Shown here piece after piece: positions 6,510-12,716 of a stretch of DNA of 13,387 bases. The notes under the pieces were generated by a model, which was not told the origin of the DNA, made no database searches, and saw only the letters and a program-made list of their open reading frames with translations. The translations under genes were made by a program, and so were the position numbers. Source of the DNA: Chitinophagaceae bacterium UBA4412. GTDB taxonomy: Bacteria; Bacteroidota; Bacteroidia; Chitinophagales; Chitinophagaceae. Location of the stretch: assembly GCA_002400445.1 (NCBI GenBank), contig DGQO01000089.1, forward strand, positions 11,077 to 24,463, read 5' to 3'. Numbering within the stretch: position 1 is the first letter of the stretch; every line of letters begins with the position of its first letter.

Positions 6510-7484
6510 TTAGATGCTGTTAAGTTTTTGTTGCAACGCAGCACAAGTATCTTTTATCGTTTTATCCAAGGGCTCATATTCAAAACCGGGCAGTGCCTTA
6601 AGCAACTTGCTGTTATCAAAAGTTACTTTAGCAAATGCAGTAGCTGCAGTTTCTTTGGTGAGTAAAGGCTCCTTACCTGTAAACTTACTTTTCATGGCTT
6701 CAAGCAGGGTGATCAATTTTGCCTGCCAGCGGGTTGGTTGTTTATAGGGTCTTTTCTTGTGAAATGCATCAGCAATACTATTAAACAGTTCCTGGTAAGA
6801 AGTATTGTGTGCACTGATGATAAAACGTTCGCTGCTTATTTCAGAATGCATGAGCATAATCATTGCACGGGCCACATCATGCACACCCACAAAACCTGTG
6901 GTGCCAGGTGTGTACCAGGGAAACTCCTGGTATACCGATTTGAAAACTGCAGTAGAACCCTCGTCCCAATCGCCCGCACCAAGAATAATCGTGGGATTTA
7001 CAATTACGGCTTTGAGGCCTTCTGCTACGCCACGCCATACTTCCATTTCTCCCAGGAACTTTGTTTCTCCATATCGGCTGTTACTTGTAGCAGGTGTCCA
7101 GTTCATTTTTTCTGTAATGGGTGCTTGCTCACGTATGCGGCCGAGGGCAGCCACAGAACTTACATGTACAAATTTTTGCACACCTGCAGCAATTGCTGCA
7201 TTTACCAGGTTTGCCGTAGCCTCTACATTAATGGTAAATAATTTTGCATAATCCCTTTTAGAAAAAGAAACCAATCCTGCACAATGATAAACATGCGTTA
7301 CACCGTCTAAAACTTCCTCCAGCCTTACTACATCAAGCAGATCGCATTGTAATACTTCAAGATTGGGATGATGAAGTGCAATGGGTCGTGTATGATAAAT
7401 AGCACGCAGCTTTTCTCCTTTGCTCAGCAATTCTTCTAAGAGCACGCTGCCAAGCAGCCCTGCTGCACCGGTAATGAAAATCAT
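6510..7484 (-). CDS. NAD(P)-dependent epimerase/dehydratase family protein (extended SDR)
   Basis: This is a cytoplasmic extended short-chain dehydrogenase/reductase of 324 residues; the substrate cannot be read from sequence. The Rossmann glycine motif TGAAGLLG is at 5-12, followed by an acidic 'CDLLD' at 47-51. The active-site Ser lies in 'HVSSVAALG' (109-110), and the catalytic pair Tyr138/Lys142 in 'SRYGETK'. 'NPTIILGAGDWDEGST' forms the substrate-side loop, as in dihydroflavonol reductase-like and 3-beta-hydroxysteroid dehydrogenase-like members. The C-terminal ~100 residues are the variable substrate lid. Its ATG overlaps the stop of the upstream 3-hydroxyacyl-CoA dehydrogenase gene (ATGA), so the two are very likely translationally coupled, which hints at a lipid- or acyl-related substrate. 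That link is inference. Length and motifs are complete. Confidence 0.9.
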   Translation of the reverse strand: MIFITGAAGLLGSVLLEELLSKGEKLRAIYHTRPIALHHPNLEVLQCDLLDVVRLEEVLDGVTHVYHCAGLVSFSKRDYAKLFTINVEATANLVNAAIAAGVQKFVHVSSVAALGRIREQAPITEKMNWTPATSNSRYGETKFLGEMEVWRGVAEGLKAVIVNPTIILGAGDWDEGSTAVFKSVYQEFPWYTPGTTGFVGVHDVARAMIMLMHSEISSERFIISAHNTSYQELFNSIADAFHKKRPYKQPTRWQAKLITLLEAMKSKFTGKEPLLTKETAATAFAKVTFDNSKLLKALPGFEYEPLDKTIKDTCAALQQKLNSI

Positions 7485-8347
7485 GATTGTGTAGTTGATG
7501 TAGAAGAATAGTCGTAAAACCCTTTACCGGTTTTCCGGCCAAGTTCGCCCAGCAGCAATTTCTGCTTTTGCAATACAGAAGGTGTAAATCTTTCTGCTCC
7601 ATGAAATGCCTGGTATAAAGACTCACTCACTGCATAGTTGATATCCATGCCGATGAGATCCATCAATTTGAATGGGCCCATTTTAAAACCAGCAGCTTCC
7701 ATAGCTGCGTCAATATCTCCTGGTGTAGCTGCACCATTTTCTGCGAGCTGCAAGCTGCGCAGGTAAAAATGTCTTGCTACACGATTTACAATAAAACCAG
7801 GAGCATCTTTACAGTGCACCGGCACCTTGTTGATCTGCCGGCAAAAATCCAGGAGTTGTTGTATGACTTCTTTGCTGGTTTCATTACCCTCAACAACTTC
7901 CACAAGCTTCATTACCTGCGCAGGATTAAAAAAATGTAAGCCTGCCACTCTCTGCGGATCTGCTATTTTTTCCTGCAAAACAGAAATGGACAGTGATGAA
8001 GTATTGCTTGCCAGGATGCAGGCGGGCGAATTGATCTGTGCAAGCGCACTCAGCAATTCCTGCTTCACTTCTATCTTTTCTACAATAGCTTCAATCACCA
8101 GATCTGCCTTGCACTGCTGCACCTCATTTACATAACGGATACTTTGAGAGACCTGTTCAAAATTTTGTATAGTTATCTTTTCCTTATTCAATAAATAACT
8201 AAGGTTCTTATGCACTTCGGCCCCGGCCTTTAAGAGCATCTCTGCATTTACATCAAAGAGTATTACCCGGAAATTGGCCATAGCGCAAGCGAGCGCTATA
8301 CCGCTACCCATGGTGCCTGCTCCCGCCACGCAGATTGTTTTGATCAT
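7481..8347 (-). CDS. 3-hydroxyacyl-CoA (3-hydroxybutyryl-CoA) dehydrogenase
   Basis: The enzyme oxidises L-3-hydroxyacyl-CoA to 3-ketoacyl-CoA with NAD, or the reverse in short-chain acyl synthesis, in the cytoplasm. The product has 288 residues, the length of stand-alone 3-hydroxybutyryl-CoA dehydrogenases (about 280-290). From the ATG at 8347 it begins 'MIKTICVAGAGTMGSGIA', with the NAD-binding GAGTMG at once. Numbered from that Met, 'LASNTSSLSI' is at about 112-121. The catalytic His of 'GLHFFNP' is at 138 and its partner Glu in 'KLVEVVE' at 150. 'KDAPGFIVNR' has Asn at 188, 'GPFKLMDLIGMDI' forms part of the C-terminal domain, and 'GRKTGKGFYDY' closes it. A TTG at 8353 is in frame but adds only two residues. 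The stop overlaps the SDR start by four bases. A terminator hairpin for the upstream gene ends 3 bp before this start, and its T-tract contains TATTTTTG, a possible -7 box. Confidence 0.95.
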   Translation of the reverse strand: MIKTICVAGAGTMGSGIALACAMANFRVILFDVNAEMLLKAGAEVHKNLSYLLNKEKITIQNFEQVSQSIRYVNEVQQCKADLVIEAIVEKIEVKQELLSALAQINSPACILASNTSSLSISVLQEKIADPQRVAGLHFFNPAQVMKLVEVVEGNETSKEVIQQLLDFCRQINKVPVHCKDAPGFIVNRVARHFYLRSLQLAENGAATPGDIDAAMEAAGFKMGPFKLMDLIGMDINYAVSESLYQAFHGAERFTPSVLQKQKLLLGELGRKTGKGFYDYSSTSTTQS

Positions 8348-8350
8348 ACC

Positions 8351-8412
8351 CAAAAATAGAAACTGCCTTGCGAAATCTCTTTTCTTTTTGTAAAAAAGAT
8401 TCGCAAGGCAGT
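8351..8412 (-). terminator. Long hairpin terminator after the OmpA-family gene, abutting the next start
   Basis: ACTGCCTTGCGAA (8362-8374) and TTCGCAAGGCAGT (8400-8412) form a perfect 13-bp stem. The enclosed 25 bases can pair further, imperfectly, through TCT/AGA and T-run/A-run segments. On the minus strand the stem is followed by TTCTATTTTT, a T-rich tail. It lies 18 bp after the OmpA-family stop, so it is a good intrinsic terminator for that gene. Its tail includes TATTTTTG (8358-8351), a perfect TAnnTTTG match only 3 bp from the ATG of the dehydrogenase gene; no -33 element is seen. Confidence 0.75.
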
Positions 8413-8430
8413 ACTGTGCTTAAAATATAT

Positions 8431-9159
8431 TTATTGCTGAGCTTCTGCTTCTGCTTTAGCTTCGGCTTTCATTTTTTCATTTGCGGTGATCACAAATTCA
8501 ACCCGGCGATTAAGTGCACGGCTTGCTGCATCTGTATTATCTACAATCGGCTGTTCTTCACCGTACCATTTGGTAATTATCCGTGATGCAGGCAGACCAT
8601 TGTTTTGCAAGTAACTTGCTACGGCTTCTGCCCTGCGCTGAGACAAACCCATATTGTATGCATCTTTACCTACATCATCAGTATGACCTTCTACCAGGAG
8701 ATTTGTTTCAGGATATTCATTAAAAATACCAATCAGTTTCTTTAGTGCGAGACTTGCATTATCGGTAATATCATATTTGTTTGTTGCAAAATAAACACCT
8801 GCTTTGCTTCCATCAGGATTTGCCTCATCAAATGTAACCCTGATACCCTCGCCCACTCTCTCCACCTTTGCACCAGGTACTTCTGTTTTAATCTTTTCTG
8901 CCTGCTTATCCATATTGTGCCCGATGATACCACCTGCTACACCACCCACGGCCGCACCTATAATTGCACCAAGTGCAGTATTCCCTTTCTTGCCCACATT
9001 GTTTCCAATGATACCACCAATTACTGCGCCACCTGCAGCACCTGCAGCCACACCCTTATCCTGCTTACTCATTTGTCTTGTACTTTCACAACCTGCTGCC
9101 AGCATGGCTACTGCAGAGAATAAAAAGATTTGCTTTGTGAACATTTTTTTCATCATCAT
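8431..9159 (-). CDS. OmpA family lipoprotein with glycine-zipper segment
   Basis: This is a peptidoglycan-binding lipoprotein (Pal/YiaD type) expected to tie the outer membrane to the cell wall. The 242-residue product has a lipoprotein signal with lipobox Leu-Ala-Ala-Gly-Cys (Cys24). A glycine-zipper region spans about 36-82 in two repeats ('GAAGGAVIGGIIGNNVG', 'GAIIGAAVGGVAGGIIGHNM'), which may insert in or pack at a membrane. The OmpA_C domain at about 120-229 carries 'LLVEGHTDDVG' and 'LSQRRAEAV', whose Asp161 and Arg176 match the residues that bind diaminopimelate in OmpA proteins, and closes with 'NRRVEFVI'. A short Lys/Ala/Glu-rich tail ends the protein. Three consecutive ATGs open the gene; 9159 is the first, and the choice changes only one or two residues. 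It follows the lipocalin-like lipoprotein gene by 16 bp and ends at a strong terminator, forming a two-gene unit. Confidence 0.93.
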   Translation of the reverse strand: MMMKKMFTKQIFLFSAVAMLAAGCESTRQMSKQDKGVAAGAAGGAVIGGIIGNNVGKKGNTALGAIIGAAVGGVAGGIIGHNMDKQAEKIKTEVPGAKVERVGEGIRVTFDEANPDGSKAGVYFATNKYDITDNASLALKKLIGIFNEYPETNLLVEGHTDDVGKDAYNMGLSQRRAEAVASYLQNNGLPASRIITKWYGEEQPIVDNTDAASRALNRRVEFVITANEKMKAEAKAEAEAQQ

Positions 9160-9175
9160 AATTTTAAATGGATTC

Positions 9176-9667
9176 TTATAGTCTTACAAAATTGTATATA
9201 AATGAAACTGATTTTCCTTCAAAACTCACATCGTTGCGCAGTTGCATCGTGGTCTTGTCTAACTCAAGGATGGTAAAGCGATACCCTACACTGCCTTCAT
9301 CCACTTCTTTGTACTTACTGTCTAATTTTTTAAACTGGAAAAGTTTAGGCTCATTAGCTGCCTCGTAAATAGACCAGCGAATATTCCTGGTTATCCCGGC
9401 ACATTCTCCCGCATTTTTATTGATGGTATAACTACCCAAACTGTTGTTCTGGTTGAACACCCAGCTACTGCCTACAAAGCAACTTAGATCGGCTTCGTTA
9501 AGAAGTTCTGTTTTTACCTGGCCTTTTATTCCTTCTGATACTACTGTTTGTAGTTGCCAGTGGCCATTAATAAGGTTGCGGTAAGTGCGGGCTTCTTTAG
9601 AAGTGGAGCACGCAGAAAGCAGCAAAGCTGCAATGAGCGAGAGTGAAATTAAGTTTCTGAGGCGCAT
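9176..9667 (-). CDS. Lipocalin-like lipoprotein
   Basis: This small secreted lipoprotein of 163 residues has signal peptide MRLRNLISLSLIAALLLSAC, with lipobox Leu-Leu-Ser-Ala-Cys and Cys20 lipidated. The mature part fits the lipocalin-like (lipocalin family) proteins that are frequent in Bacteroidota: 'NLINGHWQLQTVVSEG' as the first Gly-x-Trp strand, 'SCFVGSSWVFNQNNSLGSYTI' in the middle, and repeated beta strands ending 'LELDKTTMQLRND.SFEGKSVSFIYNFVRL'. Two mature cysteines (in 'LSCFVG' and 'AGECAG') may form a disulfide, as in related proteins. The ligand is unknown. The OmpA-family gene follows after 16 bp, so both lipoproteins are probably made from one transcript; this pairing is one I have met in Bacteroidota and may reflect a shared envelope role. 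No clear TAnnTTTG box lies directly upstream. Confidence 0.82.
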   Translation of the reverse strand: MRLRNLISLSLIAALLLSACSTSKEARTYRNLINGHWQLQTVVSEGIKGQVKTELLNEADLSCFVGSSWVFNQNNSLGSYTINKNAGECAGITRNIRWSIYEAANEPKLFQFKKLDSKYKEVDEGSVGYRFTILELDKTTMQLRNDVSFEGKSVSFIYNFVRL

Positions 9668-9764
9668 GATGTTGTATTAAGGTTTAACCCAAGATTTTCA
9701 ATTTTAATGCCAAACATCCCATTGAAAATTGTTATGGTCATGAAAACCTAATACTTATATATCC

Positions 9765-10799
9765 TTAGGAGCTCACTGCCGTGAACTGGCGCAGGAAGCG
9801 TACATCATTCTCACTAAAGAGGCGTAGGTCTTTAATCTGGTAACTGAGCATTGTAATTCTTTCGATACCCATGCCAAAGGCGAAACCTGTGTATTTATTA
9901 CTGTCAATTCCACAGTTTTCGAGCACTTTGGGGTGTACCATTCCACAACCCAATATTTCTACCCAACCGGTTTTCTTACACACATTGCAACCTTTCCCTC
10001 CACAGATGAGACAACTGATGTCCATCTCTGCGCTTGGCTCTGTAAAAGGAAAATAGGATGGCCGGAAACGAACTTTTACATCATTGCCAAACATTTCTTT
10101 TACAAAAAAGTAGAGGGTTTGCTTTAAGTCGGCAAAAGAAACATTTTCTGCTATATATAATCCTTCTACCTGGTTAAAAAAACAATGCGCTCTTGCGCTG
10201 ATGGTTTCATTACGATACACACGGCCGGGACAGATGATACGCAGCGGCAATTTGCCGTTTTCCATTTCCCGGATTTGAACACTGCTCGTATGTGTTCGCA
10301 ACAGCCAGTCAGGATTTTTTAAAATATAAAAGGTATCCTGCATATCCCGGGCAGGATGATCCTCGGGCAAATTAAGGGCGGAGAAATTATGCCAGTCATC
10401 TTCTATCTCGGGGCCCTCAGCCACAGAAAAGCCCAACCGGTTAAATATGGAAATGATTTTATTCTGAATAATACTAATAGGATGCCTGGCACCAATTTCT
10501 TGCGCAGAGCCGGGCAGGCTAAGGTCAAGCCCCGAAACAGTGGCGGCTTCCTGGCTTTCATCCTGCTGCAGCAGTGCATTGTATTTTGCTTCTACAAAAA
10601 GTTTAAGATCATTCAGTAACTGGCCAGCTTCCTTTTTTTGCTCTGCCGCTACGTTTCTCATTTCTCCCATGATGCCTTTGAGCAATCCTTTGCTGCCAAG
10701 GAATTTTATGCGAAAAGCTTCCACTTCATCCTTAGACTTTGCTGCTGATTCCTGCACAATTTGCTTCAGCTCTTCTACTTTTTGTACCAATTGTTCCAT
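9765..10799 (-). CDS. pheS: Phenylalanine--tRNA ligase alpha subunit
   Basis: PheS is the catalytic subunit of the PheS2-PheT2 enzyme that charges tRNA-Phe. The 344-residue product has an N-terminal helical coiled-coil arm (about 1-85) and a class II catalytic core from about 100. Visible blocks are 'GFSVAEGPEIEDDWHNF', 'LRTHTSSVQIREM', motif 2 'GRVYRNETISARAHCFFNQVEG' (with the conserved Arg and Phe-x-Gln-x-Glu-Gly), 'FPFTEPSAEMDI', and motif 3 'GFAFGMGIERITML' near 305-318. Cysteines 263, 266, 271 and 274 form a Cys-x2-Cys-x4-Cys-x2-Cys insertion before 'WVEILGCGMVHP'. The frame extends upstream to a TTG at 10883, but those 28 residues are not family-like and contain the promoter, so ATG 10799 is preferred. 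pheT is not adjacent: the lipocalin-like gene follows instead. It diverges from the polysaccharide deacetylase gene. Confidence 0.97.
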   Translation of the reverse strand: MEQLVQKVEELKQIVQESAAKSKDEVEAFRIKFLGSKGLLKGIMGEMRNVAAEQKKEAGQLLNDLKLFVEAKYNALLQQDESQEAATVSGLDLSLPGSAQEIGARHPISIIQNKIISIFNRLGFSVAEGPEIEDDWHNFSALNLPEDHPARDMQDTFYILKNPDWLLRTHTSSVQIREMENGKLPLRIICPGRVYRNETISARAHCFFNQVEGLYIAENVSFADLKQTLYFFVKEMFGNDVKVRFRPSYFPFTEPSAEMDISCLICGGKGCNVCKKTGWVEILGCGMVHPKVLENCGIDSNKYTGFAFGMGIERITMLSYQIKDLRLFSENDVRFLRQFTAVSS

Positions 10800-10803
10800 G
10801 CGG

Positions 10804-10833
10804 CAAAGGTAATGGCAGAAAGGATATTCCAGA
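10804..10833 (-). promoter_or_regulatory. pheS promoter candidate
   Basis: TACCTTTG (10811-10804 on the minus strand) is a perfect -7 match, with TCTG 18 bp upstream (10833-10830) close to the TTTG -33 element. Only 4 bp separate the -7 box from the ATG at 10799, so the transcript would begin at or just inside the start codon and be leaderless or nearly so. Confidence 0.45.
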
Positions 10834-10940
10834 AAATTTCTGCGATGGAGAAAACGCCCACTGATTTCATAATTGTTTAACAACGGATTGTTTAAAGAAC
10901 GAAACTTACTTGATACCTTCCGGGCAAATCTCAGAAACTA

Positions 10941-11789
10941 ATGGTACCCGCATCGGAAGCCGCACAAGACGGCTCGTCTCTCCTGAAAATAACTTTATTG
11001 GGTATCGTATTTACCGCTGGCTATTTTCCCACAAAACACGGAGCTGCCACATTTTTTAAACGGGTGAGTACGACAGATACCGTTCAAGTGGCCGCTACTG
11101 TGCAGCTCTCCGAACCCAAAAAGCAAAAAACGATTTACCTCACCTTTGATGATGGCCCAAACAAAGGCACGCAAAATGTGCTGGATATTTTGCAGCAGGA
11201 AGAAGTGAACGCAACCCTGTTCCTGGTGGGTGAGCATGTGTATGGCAGCCGGCAGCAAGCGGCCACCTATGATAGCATCCTGGCAAACAGGTATGTGGAA
11301 GTGGCCAACCATAGTTATTCCCACGCTTTTCATAATAAGTATAGGAAATTTTATAAACTGCCGGAAAGTGTGTACGAAGATTTCCGGCGCTGTGCAGACA
11401 GCCTGAGACTGAGGAGTACCATTGTTCGTACACCCGGGCGGAATATTTGGCGCACCGATCAACTTAGCGTGACCGATATTTCCTCAAGCTCTGCAGCAGC
11501 CGACGGTTTGAAAAAGAATGGTTTTACCGTTATGGGCTGGGATCTTGAGTGGCATTTTAACGATAGTATGCGCCTGGTGCAAAGCACAGAAGAAATGGTA
11601 AACCGGATAGACAGTATGTTTACTTACAAAAAGAACAGGACCGATGGGCACCTGGTGCTACTGGCGCATGATCTGCTGTACAAAGACGCTAAAGATTCAA
11701 GCAGCCTGCATAGATTTATCCATTTGCTAAAAGCAAAAGGTGAATATAATTTTGCCATCGCTTCAGATTACCCTGCTTCTGCACAATAA
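10941..11789 (+). CDS. Polysaccharide deacetylase family protein (carbohydrate esterase 4, NodB homology)
   Basis: This is a predicted metal-dependent deacetylase acting on an N-acetylated sugar polymer outside the cytoplasm, such as peptidoglycan or a surface glycan. Of 282 residues, a single hydrophobic segment at about 17-29 acts as a membrane anchor or uncleaved signal; it is followed by a ~35-residue linker and the NodB domain (about 63-280). All five CE4 motifs are seen: TFDDGP at 68-73 (Asp70 base, Asp71 metal), HSYSH at 124-128 (both metal His), RTPGRN at 163-168 (usually R-P-P-x-G), DLEW at 201-204, and LLAHD with His243. The catalytic set therefore looks intact, with a slightly unusual third motif. 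ATG 10941 is the only start: an in-frame stop lies at 10911. The N-terminus lacks the usual Lys/Arg before the hydrophobic stretch apart from Lys16. It diverges from pheS. Confidence 0.9.
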   Translation: MVPASEAAQDGSSLLKITLLGIVFTAGYFPTKHGAATFFKRVSTTDTVQVAATVQLSEPKKQKTIYLTFDDGPNKGTQNVLDILQQEEVNATLFLVGEHVYGSRQQAATYDSILANRYVEVANHSYSHAFHNKYRKFYKLPESVYEDFRRCADSLRLRSTIVRTPGRNIWRTDQLSVTDISSSSAAADGLKKNGFTVMGWDLEWHFNDSMRLVQSTEEMVNRIDSMFTYKKNRTDGHLVLLAHDLLYKDAKDSSSLHRFIHLLKAKGEYNFAIASDYPASAQ

Positions 11790-11826
11790 CTGCAACAGAT
11801 TCAAGTTCTCTTAAGAAATAAATCCC

Positions 11827-11834
11827 TATTTTTA
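11827..11834 (+). promoter_or_regulatory. Possible -7 box of the BI-1 family gene
   Basis: TATTTTTA matches TAnnTTTG at all but the last position and lies 19 bp before the ATG, followed by an A-rich stretch typical of Bacteroidota leaders. No convincing -33 element was found, and the region is AT-rich, so a chance match is possible. Readthrough from the deacetylase gene, 64 bp upstream, is the alternative. Confidence 0.25.
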
Positions 11835-11853
11835 AAAAACAAAAACCTTAATA

Positions 11854-12621
11854 ATGGCCTTATTTAAATCGGGTAATCCCACCCTTAAAGAAACAAGATT
11901 TAAGAGCACCTCGCTGGAAGAGGTGGTTTCTTACGAAAACGCCATGACGGTTCGTGGCACACTGCAAAAATTTGGCTTCCTCTTCGTGATGGTGCTGGGT
12001 TCTTCATTTTATTCCTGGAAACAGTTTGCCGAAGGCGGAAATGTAGTGCCCCTGATTTGGGTAGGCGCCCTGGGTGGCCTGGCTATAGCCATTACCCTCG
12101 TGTTTAAACCAATATGGGCTCCCTGGCTTGCACCATTATATGCTTTGCTGCAGGGTTTATTTATCGGGGCCATTTCTTCTATGTATAATATGGCATTTGC
12201 ACAAACTGCCCCAAACCTCATCATGAATGCTGTGGGCCTCACCTTTGGCGTGGCTGCCACCATGTACCTGTTATATAGTTTTAGAATTATTAAAGCCACA
12301 GAAACATTTAAGTCGGTAATTTATACCGCTACGGGTGGTATTATGTTTTTCTACCTCCTGGTTTTGGCAATGCGTATGTTTGGTTTTGAAACCATGCCCT
12401 TCCTGCATGAAGGAAGCACGTTCGGTATTATCTTTTCACTGGTGGTAGTGGGCATTGCAGCCCTCAACCTGATTCTTGATTTTGACATGATAGAGAAAGG
12501 TGCCGAAATGGGTGCACCAAAATATATGGAATGGTACGGAGCATTTGGCTTGCTGGTTACCCTGGTTTGGTTATACCTTGAAATTTTACGACTGCTTTCA
12601 AAATTGAGTAGCAGGAATTGA
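11854..12621 (+). CDS. Bax inhibitor-1/YccA family membrane protein
   Basis: This integral inner-membrane protein of the TMBIM/BI-1 superfamily has 255 residues. A soluble N-terminus of about 35 residues ('GNPTLKETRFKSTSLEEVV') is typical of the bacterial PF12811 branch. Seven hydrophobic segments follow, at roughly 38-55, 65-82, 88-106, 120-140, 150-168, 185-203 and 225-245. The hallmark C-terminal block is present: 'ALNLILDFDMIEKGAEMGAPKYMEWYGAFG' (key residues Asp-Phe-Asp, Glu, and Met-Glu-Trp-Tyr), then a last segment and basic end 'RLLSKLSSRN'. Some bacterial BI-1 proteins leak calcium in a pH-dependent way; whether PF12811 proteins do so is not settled, so I assign no activity. It follows the deacetylase gene by 64 bp and ends at a strong terminator. 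Confidence 0.93.
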   Translation: MALFKSGNPTLKETRFKSTSLEEVVSYENAMTVRGTLQKFGFLFVMVLGSSFYSWKQFAEGGNVVPLIWVGALGGLAIAITLVFKPIWAPWLAPLYALLQGLFIGAISSMYNMAFAQTAPNLIMNAVGLTFGVAATMYLLYSFRIIKATETFKSVIYTATGGIMFFYLLVLAMRMFGFETMPFLHEGSTFGIIFSLVVVGIAALNLILDFDMIEKGAEMGAPKYMEWYGAFGLLVTLVWLYLEILRLLSKLSSRN

Positions 12622-12639
12622 TAAGATGAAACTTTTATG

Positions 12640-12662
12640 AAGCCCCGTTTGGGGCTTTTTTT
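12640..12662 (+). terminator. Intrinsic terminator of the BI-1 family gene
   Basis: AAGCCCC (12640-12646) pairs with GGGGCTT (12651-12657) around a 4-base GTTT loop and runs directly into a T-tract (to 12662). It begins 19 bp after the BI-1 family stop. It is the clearest terminator in the window. Confidence 0.92.
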
Positions 12663-12716
12663 ATTTGCGAAAACAGTAGCATTTTACAACCGGATTTGTT
12701 ATCCTTTCTTTTTACC

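Noticed and set aside
6738..7251. Long plus-strand open frames opposite the SDR gene
   Set aside because: They are antisense shadows of a gene with complete SDR motifs; the translations are Cys/His-rich and low in family-like pattern.
9693..9730. Inverted repeat TTTTCAAT / ATTGAAAA after pheS
   Set aside because: The stem is AT-only with an 18-base loop and no following T-tract on the minus strand, so it is not a credible terminator.
10800..10883. Upstream TTG-initiated extension of pheS
   Set aside because: The 28 added residues are not PheS-like and would contain the perfect -7 box.
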